Part shown: one piece after another, positions 59,100 to 64,000 of the stretch
Layout: each line of letters begins with the position of its first letter
How positions within the stretch are numbered: the first letter of the stretch is position 1
NCBI GenBank assembly: GCA_021787335.1
Contig: JAJYMC010000033.1
Coordinates: 1 to 64,000, forward strand
Reading direction: 5' to 3'
DNA from: Bacillota bacterium
GTDB taxonomy: Bacteria; Bacillota; Sulfobacillia; JAJYWN01; JAJZPE01
DNA length: 64,000 nucleotides
Program-made: the position numbers and the translations under genes
The notes under the pieces: model-generated
Databases searched by the model: none
Told to the model about the DNA's origin: nothing
Seen by the model: only the letters and a program-made list of their open reading frames with translations

Positions 59100-61994
59100 C
59101 TAGTGGGCCTGGGCGAGCGCCTTTGTTTTGCCCGTCCGCTTGGTCCCCCCGGCCCGGGGCGCCCGCCGTTCCTGCGGCCCCAGGACCTTGGCCAGGAACT
59201 GCCCGGTGAAGGATTGGGGCATGGCCGCCACTTCCTCGGGCGTGCCGGTGGCAATGACCCGGCCGCCCCGCTCCCCGCCCTCCGGGCCGAGGTCGATGAT
59301 GTAGTCGGCGGTCTTGATGACGTCCAGGTTGTGCTCGATGACGAGGACGGTGTCACCGGCCTCGACCAGCCGGCCGAGGACCACCAAAAGCTTGTGGATG
59401 TCGTCGATGTGAAGGCCGGTGGTCGGCTCGTCCAGAATGTACATGGTCTTGCCGTTGGACCGGCGCGACAGCTCGGTGGCCAGCTTGACCCGCTGGGCCT
59501 CGCCGCCGGAGAGGGTCGTCGCCGGCTGCCCGAGCTTGATGTAGCCCAGGCCGACGTCGCGTAAGGTCTCCAGCTTGCGCTTGAGCCGTGGGAGGTTCTT
59601 GAAGAACTCGAGGGCCTCGTCGACGGTCATCTCGAGGACCTCGGCGATGGACTTGCCCTTGTACTTGACCTCCAGCGTCTCGCGGTTATAGCGCTTGCCC
59701 TTGCAGACTTCGCAGGGCACGTATACGTCGGGCAGGAAGTGCATCTCTATCTTGATGATGCCGTCGCCCCTGCAGGCTTCGCAGCGGCCCCCGCGGACGT
59801 TGAAGGAGAACCGGCCGGCCTTGTAGCCGCGCATCTTGGCTTCCGGCGTGGCCGCGAAGACCTCGCGGATGAGATCGAAGAGGCCGGTGTAGGTGGCCGC
59901 GTTCGACCGCGGCGTGCGGCCGATGGGCGACTGGTCGATGTCGATGACCTTGTCAAGGTACCGCAGTCCCGTGACGGCGTCGTGGTCACCGGGCTTGGTC
60001 CGGGCGCGGTTCAGCTCGGCGGCCAGCTTCTTGTGGAGGATCTCGTTGACCAGCGTGCTCTTGCCCGACCCGGAGACGCCCGTGACGCAGATGAACACGC
60101 CGAGAGGGAACTTGACGTTGATGTCCTTCAAGTTGTGCTCGCGCGCCCCCCTGACCTCGAGGGCCTTGCCGTTCGGCCGGCGCCTGGCCAAGGGCACCGG
60201 GATCTCCTTCTTGCCGCTGAGGTATTGGCCGGTGATGGACTCGGGGCAGGCCATGATGTCCTGGATGGTACCCGCGCAGATGACCTTGCCGCCGTGGGCG
60301 CCGGCCCCCGGGCCGATGTCGATGATGTGGTCGGCGGCCCACATGGTCTCCTCGTCGTGCTCGACGACGATGAGGGTGTTGCCCAGGTCGCGCAGTCGCT
60401 TGAGGGTGTCGATGAGCCGCATGTTGTCCCGCTGGTGCAGGCCGATGCTGGGCTCGTCGAGGATGTAGAGGACGCCGACCAGACTGGACCCGATCTGGGT
60501 GGCCAGGCGGATGCGCTGGGCCTCGCCGCCGGCCAGCGTCCCGGCCGCACGATCGAGGGTCAGGTAATCCAGGCCGACGTTGACGAGGAAGCCCAGACGT
60601 TCGCGAATCTCCTTGAGGACCTGGTGGGCAATGGTCTCCTCGCGCTTGGTCAGTTCCAGATGGTTGAAGAAACCGAGGGCCTCGACCACCGACAGGGCGG
60701 TGACGTCGGCGATGGACCGGTCGCCGATCTTGACCGCCAGGCTCTCCGGCTTGAGGCGCTTGCCGCCGCAGGCCGGGCAGGGCTTGGTGCTCATGTACTC
60801 CTCGAGCTCGGCGCGGGCGCCGTCGCTCTGCGACTCGCGGAAGCGCCGCTCGAGGTTCCGGATGACGCCCTCGAAGCTGGTCTCCTTGGTCCGCATGACC
60901 CCGCCGAAGCCCTCGAAGGTGAACCTTATCTGTTCGTTGCCGGACCCGTTGAGGATGATGTCGACCCACTTCGGGTCCAGTTCGTCGATGGGTACATCGG
61001 TCCGGAAACCGAAGTGGCGGGCGACGGCCTCGATGAGCGATGGGTAGTACGTCATCGTCCCACGGTACCAGGGGACGATGGCCCCGTCGTCGATGCTCTT
61101 TCGACGGTCCGGGATGACGAGGTCCGGGTCGATCTCCATGTTCGACCCGAGCCCGTCGCAGATCGGGCAGGCCCCGTAAGGGTTATTGAAGGAGAACATC
61201 CGCGGCTGGGGCTCTTCGATGCTTATACCGCACTCGACGCAGGCGAAGTTACGGGAGAAGAGGATCTCTTCCTTTCCCGCGACATCGGCGACGACCGTGC
61301 CGCCGGACAGGTTGAGAGCCGTCTCCAGCGAATCGGCCAGCCGTTTCTCGAACCCCGGGCGGGCCACCAAGCGATCGACGACGGCCTCGATGGTGTGCTT
61401 CTTGTTCTTCTCGAGGACGATGTCCTCGGTTATCTCCCGGACCTGGCCGTCCACGCGGACGCGGACGTAGCCGCCCTTCTTTATCTCCTCGAGGACCTTC
61501 TCATGCTCGCCCTTACGTCCGCGGACAATGGGGGCGAGGATCTGCAGCCGCGCACCCTCGGGTAGGGCGGCGATCTGGTCGACCATCTGCTCGACGGTCT
61601 GTTGGGCGATGGGGCGGCCGCACTTGGGGCAGTGCGGGCGACCGATCCTGGCAAAGAGGAGGCGCAGATAGTCGTAGATCTCAGTGACCGTGCCGACGGT
61701 CGACCGGGGGTTGCGGCTGGTCGTTTTCTGGTCGATGGAGATGGTCGGGGACAGGCCCTCGATGTAGTCCACGTCGGGCTTGTCCATCTGACCGAGGAAC
61801 TGGCGGGCATAGGCCGACAGGGACTCGACGTAGCGCCGCTGCCCCTCCGCGAAGATGGTGTCGAAGGCCAGCGACGACTTGCCCGACCCGGACAACCCGG
61901 TGATGACCACGAACTTGTCCCTCGGGATCTCGACGTCGATGTCTTTCAGGTTGTGTTGACGGGCCCCGCGGACGACGATCTTATCCTTGGTCAT
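59100..61994 (-). CDS. uvrA: excinuclease ABC subunit A
   Basis: 964 aa. Two ABC ATPase modules: Walker [17 protein letters not shown] near residue 31 and [15 protein letters not shown] in the second half; signatures [17 protein letters not shown] and [16 protein letters not shown]. Zinc modules are formed by CVECG...CPIC and CEACRGDG...CEVC. It recognises DNA damage with UvrB. A promoter with TATAAT lies upstream. The stop is TAG. Confidence 0.98.
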   Translation of the reverse strand: MTKDKIVVRGARQHNLKDIDVEIPRDKFVVITGLSGSGKSSLAFDTIFAEGQRRYVESLSAYARQFLGQMDKPDVDYIEGLSPTISIDQKTTSRNPRSTVGTVTEIYDYLRLLFARIGRPHCPKCGRPIAQQTVEQMVDQIAALPEGARLQILAPIVRGRKGEHEKVLEEIKKGGYVRVRVDGQVREITEDIVLEKNKKHTIEAVVDRLVARPGFEKRLADSLETALNLSGGTVVADVAGKEEILFSRNFACVECGISIEEPQPRMFSFNNPYGACPICDGLGSNMEIDPDLVIPDRRKSIDDGAIVPWYRGTMTYYPSLIEAVARHFGFRTDVPIDELDPKWVDIILNGSGNEQIRFTFEGFGGVMRTKETSFEGVIRNLERRFRESQSDGARAELEEYMSTKPCPACGGKRLKPESLAVKIGDRSIADVTALSVVEALGFFNHLELTKREETIAHQVLKEIRERLGFLVNVGLDYLTLDRAAGTLAGGEAQRIRLATQIGSSLVGVLYILDEPSIGLHQRDNMRLIDTLKRLRDLGNTLIVVEHDEETMWAADHIIDIGPGAGAHGGKVICAGTIQDIMACPESITGQYLSGKKEIPVPLARRRPNGKALEVRGAREHNLKDINVKFPLGVFICVTGVSGSGKSTLVNEILHKKLAAELNRARTKPGDHDAVTGLRYLDKVIDIDQSPIGRTPRSNAATYTGLFDLIREVFAATPEAKMRGYKAGRFSFNVRGGRCEACRGDGIIKIEMHFLPDVYVPCEVCKGKRYNRETLEVKYKGKSIAEVLEMTVDEALEFFKNLPRLKRKLETLRDVGLGYIKLGQPATTLSGGEAQRVKLATELSRRSNGKTMYILDEPTTGLHIDDIHKLLVVLGRLVEAGDTVLVIEHNLDVIKTADYIIDLGPEGGERGGRVIATGTPEEVAAMPQSFTGQFLAKVLGPQERRAPRAGGTKRTGKTKALAQAH

Positions 61995-62050
61995 GGAGAC
62001 TCTCCAGTCGTTGCGGCAGTAAGCTTTAGGCCGCTCGTAGGTGCACTTGG

Positions 62051-62078
62051 ATTATACCACACGGCCGTACGCTTTCAC
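62051..62078 (-). promoter_or_regulatory. uvrA promoter
   Basis: On the minus strand GTGAAA (62078-62073), 16 bases, then TATAAT (62056-62051). Start near 62044, inside the end of the preceding gene's downstream flank. No LexA-type box was recognised. Confidence 0.7.
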
Positions 62079-62365
62079 CACCCGCGCTTGGGCAGCTCCT
62101 TCTCGAGGCTCTTGATCTTCCAGACCGTCCCCTTCTTCGACGGGCAGGAGATGAACCAGTGCTCCGGGTCATTGTCCTCCCACGATGGGGCGCCGAGGGC
62201 GCACATCAGGACCGGCCTGGTGACCGAGTCGGTCAAGGCGCCGCACATCCCCTTGGGCGGGATCCAATTGTCCCAGATGAAGCTCTGACCGAGTTTGTGG
62301 ACACACTTTCCACGCTGCTCGACCATGGTTATCCTGACCGGCAGGAACTCTCCCCTCTTGGCCAC
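62075..62365 (-). CDS. TIGR04076 family protein
   Basis: 96 aa from GTG 62365 (GAGAGGTG upstream). The family pattern is present: VRITMVEQRGKCVHKLGQ, PPKGMCGALTDSVTRPVLM and ISCPSKKGTVWKIKSLE. Conserved Cys residues (about 22, 39, 50 and 76 region) suggest a metal or redox role, but the family has no known function. It has its own good promoter with a palindrome in the spacer, and runs divergent from the selenoprotein gene. Confidence 0.82.
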   Translation of the reverse strand: MAKRGEFLPVRITMVEQRGKCVHKLGQSFIWDNWIPPKGMCGALTDSVTRPVLMCALGAPSWEDNDPEHWFISCPSKKGTVWKIKSLEKELPKRGW

Positions 62366-62405
62366 GGGATACACCTCTCTTCAGATCGGAGGAACCAGTG
62401 ACCTG

Positions 62406-62435
62406 ATTATACTATACCGAACACGTGTTTGGCAA
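62406..62435 (-). promoter_or_regulatory. promoter of the TIGR04076 gene with spacer palindrome
   Basis: On the minus strand TTGCCA (62435-62430), 18 bases, TATAAT (62411-62406). AACACGTGTT, a perfect 10-base palindrome, occupies 62420-62429 within the spacer and could be an operator. Confidence 0.8.
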
Positions 62436-62465
62436 CGGCCCCCAGGCTGCTCTCCACTGAGTCCA

Positions 62466-62494
62466 TTGACGTCGGCCCGCCCGGCTGTTATACT
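62466..62494 (+). promoter_or_regulatory. promoter of the selenoprotein gene
   Basis: TTGACG (62466-62471), 17 bases, TATACT (62489-62494). Start near 62501. It is followed directly by the CsoR-like operator. Confidence 0.85.
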
Positions 62495-62507
62495 GGTCGT
62501 GACCACT

Positions 62508-62523
62508 ATACCCGGCGGGGTAT
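62508..62523. promoter_or_regulatory. CsoR/CstR-family-like operator
   Basis: ATACCC-GGCG-GGGTAT is a perfect inverted repeat with a four-base centre, placed just after the predicted transcription start. It matches the general CsoR-family operator (ATACCC-N4-GGGTAT type). A second palindrome, TGGTC-GT-GACCA (62494-62505), abuts the -10. The sensor could respond to copper, nickel, persulfide or formaldehyde. Confidence 0.55.
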
Positions 62524-62599
62524 CAACCGGCCACCGATCGGTTACAAGAACGGACCGTCGGCTGGGCATAATCTAACGTGAAACGAGGTGATTGCGGGG

Positions 62600-63295
62600 A
62601 TGCCGTTGATCCAGGAAAAGGACCGTGAGTATCTTCAGAAGTTGTTCGCGGACGAGCTGAAGGGCGACGTCCGGATGATCCTCTTCACCCGCCTCAACGA
62701 AAACGCCGGGGCGGACGGCGAACCGGCGGACGACTGCCCCTACTGCCAGGCGGCCGCCGACCTGTCCAAGGAGATGGAGGGGCTCTCCGACAAGCTCAAG
62801 GTCGAGGTCCACGACCTCAACAAGGACGGCACCGAGGCCACGAAGTACGGCGTCGACAAGGTCCCCACGTTCGTCATCGTCGACCCGAAGGGTGACGACC
62901 ATGGCGTTCGGTTCTTCGGGCTGCCGGCGGGCATGGAGTTCTCGGTGCTCATCGCCGACCTCATGGACATGTCCAAGGAGCAGACCCGGCTGGCCCAACC
63001 GACCAAGGATTCCTTGAAGGAGATCGACAAAGACGTCAACATCGAAGTCTTTGTCACCCCTACGTGACCGCACTGTCCGGCCGCGGCGCGGCTGGCTCAT
63101 CAGTTCGCGATGGAGAGCGAGAAGGTCAAGTCCTCTGTCGTCGAGGCGTCTGAGTTCCCCGAGTGGTCCCAGGAGAACGACGTCTACGCCGTCCCCAAGG
63201 TGGTCATCCGCCATGGCGACAAGAAGGTCGAGTTCGAGGGGGCCTACCCGGAGAAGATGTTCATCCAGCAGGTGATGAAGGCCCTCGAAGCGTGA
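62600..63295 (+). CDS. selenocysteine-containing glutaredoxin-like protein (two thioredoxin folds, PDO type)
   Basis: 231 aa if TGA 63065-63067 is read as selenocysteine (residue 156). ATG 62600 has GAGGTGA 8 bases upstream. Fold 1 (about 1-115) has CPYC near residue 46 in DDCPYCQAA and the cis-Pro motif KVPTFVIVD. Fold 2 has VNIEVFVTPT-U-PHCPAAAR and cis-Pro VYAVPKVVI. Thus the Sec replaces the first Cys of a C-P-H-C site that is otherwise fully conserved; the frame is intact on both sides, and a hairpin follows the TGA. Proteins of this two-fold family (protein disulfide oxidoreductase/glutaredoxin-like) exchange thiols and disulfides. Read as a stop, TGA would remove the second active site. 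Selenoprotein machinery genes are not in the window. Confidence 0.88.
63065..63095 (+). promoter_or_regulatory. Sec TGA codon with bacterial SECIS-like hairpin
   Basis: TGA at 63065-63067. CCGGCCGC (63077-63084) pairs fully (one G-U) with GCGGCTGG (63088-63095) around a three-base GGC loop. The loop begins 17 bases after the TGA and starts with G, within the spacing and loop rules described for bacterial SECIS elements (16-37 bases, G in the first loop positions). Confidence 0.75.
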
Positions 63296-63318
63296 ACGGC
63301 CCACAGTAGCACCTTCGA

Positions 63319-63352
63319 AAGAGCCCGGCCAGTAGCCGGGCTCTTGTTTCTT
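63319..63352 (+). terminator. rho-independent terminator of the selenoprotein gene
   Basis: AAGAGCCCGGC (63319-63329) pairs with GCCGGGCTCTT (63335-63345), followed by GTTTCTT. Confidence 0.9.
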
Positions 63353-63360
63353 ACTCCCGA

Positions 63361-63387
63361 AAACAAAAGACCCGGTCTTAGACCGGG
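63361..63387 (-). terminator. terminator of the gene at 63414-63680
   Basis: CCCGGTC (63371-63377) pairs with GACCGGG (63381-63387); on the minus strand TCTTTTGTTT follows. Confidence 0.8.
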
Positions 63388-63413
63388 CTGCCGGACCGTC
63401 GATGACTGCAGGC

Positions 63414-63680
63414 CTATGCCCGCGACGGCTTGCGGGGTGAGGCGAGGTCGTCCGCCTCGAGGACTCTGATTCTCTCTCCCACCACCCGGACCCTCCCGAT
63501 AGCCGCCAGGGACCAGCCGGCGCGTTCCCTGTCCTTGATCACCGAGCCGACGCGCGTGGACGGGGCGTTGAGGACCACCAGCAGCTGCGGCTGCGCGGAG
63601 GGGGCGATGAACACCAGGTCGCTAACTGTCCGGCCGCCGGCCGGGCGGGCCGCAGACCGTCTGGATCCATTTCGGGCCAA
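63414..63680 (-). CDS. hypothetical protein, 88 aa
   Basis: Not recognised. The start TTG 63680 has AAGG four to five bases upstream, so an internal start is possible. The second half (VGSVIKDRERAGWSLAAIGR then VRVVGERIRVLEADDL) is beta-rich, like a small barrel; the N-terminus is Arg/Ala-rich. A clear terminator follows the stop, which supports transcription in this direction. Confidence 0.45.
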   Translation of the reverse strand: MARNGSRRSAARPAGGRTVSDLVFIAPSAQPQLLVVLNAPSTRVGSVIKDRERAGWSLAAIGRVRVVGERIRVLEADDLASPRKPSRA

Positions 63681-64000
63681 CTTGCCTTACACTTCCTTCT
63701 TCTAGTCTTGCGGGACGCGGGGGCACCCAGGATGACACCCCCAAAACCATTATCGGACGCCAATCGCCTGGCTTTAGCCGCGGGGAGCCCCTGGCCTTTC
63801 CTCGTACCAGGGCCGAAAGCGCGGCGTTGAAACGTAAACCCAGCTTCCTGGGCAAGATGCGGAAAACGTGAAGACCCGGCCGGGGCCGGGTCTTCTGTCC
63901 TTGTTTCGGTCTTCCTCACTGATGCCGGGCTAGGGTCACGCAAGCCTGATAAATCAACAACCAGGGTTCCCCCTGGTTGTTCTGAACGATAGCCGTTTAA
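63681..64000. other. 320-base edge region with two strong hairpins
   Basis: GAAGACCCGGC (63870-63880) pairs with GCCGGGTCTTC (63885-63895), and AACAACCAGGG (63956-63966) pairs with CCCTGGTTGTT (63971-63981). The first is followed by TGTCCTTGTTT on the plus strand. Both look like terminators. No convincing coding frame was found here. Confidence 0.6.

Noticed and set aside
59739-61565. 608-codon plus frame opposite uvrA
   Set aside because: Shadow of uvrA; no domain in the translation.
63539-63943. 134- and 77-codon minus frames at the right edge
   Set aside because: No ribosome site or family pattern, and they cross a strong hairpin; treated as noise.
1-64000. CRISPR arrays, rRNA and tRNA genes
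   Set aside because: No regularly spaced repeats and no tRNA or rRNA sequence were recognised on either strand by eye; a covariance-model search could still find a tRNA.

Overview
The window looks like a chromosomal segment of a high-GC, endospore-forming, probably anaerobic member of the Bacillota (Firmicutes). The evidence is the PHP-rapZ-yvcK-whiA cluster, a small alpha/beta-SASP-like protein, a YtrA-type GntR regulator, PspC/LiaF-like envelope-stress genes, near-perfect GGAGG Shine-Dalgarno sequences, and a seven-gene HdrABC-FlxABCD electron-bifurcating complex. Most genes lie on the minus strand in tightly overlapping operons. Species cannot be named from the sequence alone.

Layout. 1-2.1 kb: a TnpB transposase-family gene cut by the window edge, a SASP-like protein, a hemerythrin-like protein and a decapitated Panacea-domain gene. 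2.2-3.2 kb: polyprenyl diphosphate synthase. 3.3-10.1 kb: hdrCBA-flxDCBA. 10.5-14.6 kb: PHP-rapZ-yvcK-whiA, with whiA apparently starting at CTG. 14.8-28.7 kb: a secreted/membrane EEP phosphoesterase, anmK, a dehydrogenase, an L,D-transpeptidase and a peptidoglycan-recycling operon (cupin-type glucose-6-phosphate isomerase, namZ, murQ, serine hydrolase, nagZ), then a pyruvate-kinase-C-like protein, an alpha/beta hydrolase and a PIG-L deacetylase. 29.0-33.6 kb: livKHMGF branched-chain amino acid importer, with livG interrupted by an in-frame TAG. 33.7-39.5 kb: a YtrA-regulated ABC exporter, NatAB-like ABC exporter, LiaF-like protein and two PspC proteins. 39.5-45.7 kb: sugar phosphate genes (glycerate kinase, PfkB kinase, ROK kinase, Pgi/Pmi, HAD phosphatase), a Nudix hydrolase and a small holin-like membrane protein. 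45.8-48.6 kb: an ABC-2 exporter, one permease interrupted by in-frame TAG. 48.6-53.9 kb: an operon of DUF2089, three DUF4097 and smaller proteins, six of which carry the same short SHOCT-like helical module. 54-64 kb: small unknowns, ogt, uvrC, an M28 peptidase, uvrA, a TIGR04076 protein and a selenocysteine-containing glutaredoxin-like protein.

How the parts fit. The 19.5-25.4 kb operon would degrade and salvage cell-wall sugars (NagZ and NamZ release GlcNAc and MurNAc, AnmK and MurQ process MurNAc) and feed hexose phosphates into glycolysis through the cupin isomerase. The 33.7-53.9 kb block is dominated by envelope-stress type sensors and exporters. The Hdr-Flx complex would couple NADH, ferredoxin and a disulfide. 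The most notable single item is the gene at 62.6-63.3 kb: its second thioredoxin-fold active site reads T-U-P-H-C, with U encoded by TGA and followed by a well-placed hairpin, under a strong promoter overlapped by a CsoR-family-like operator. Several genes also lack ordinary starts or contain in-frame TAG codons, which deserves checking.
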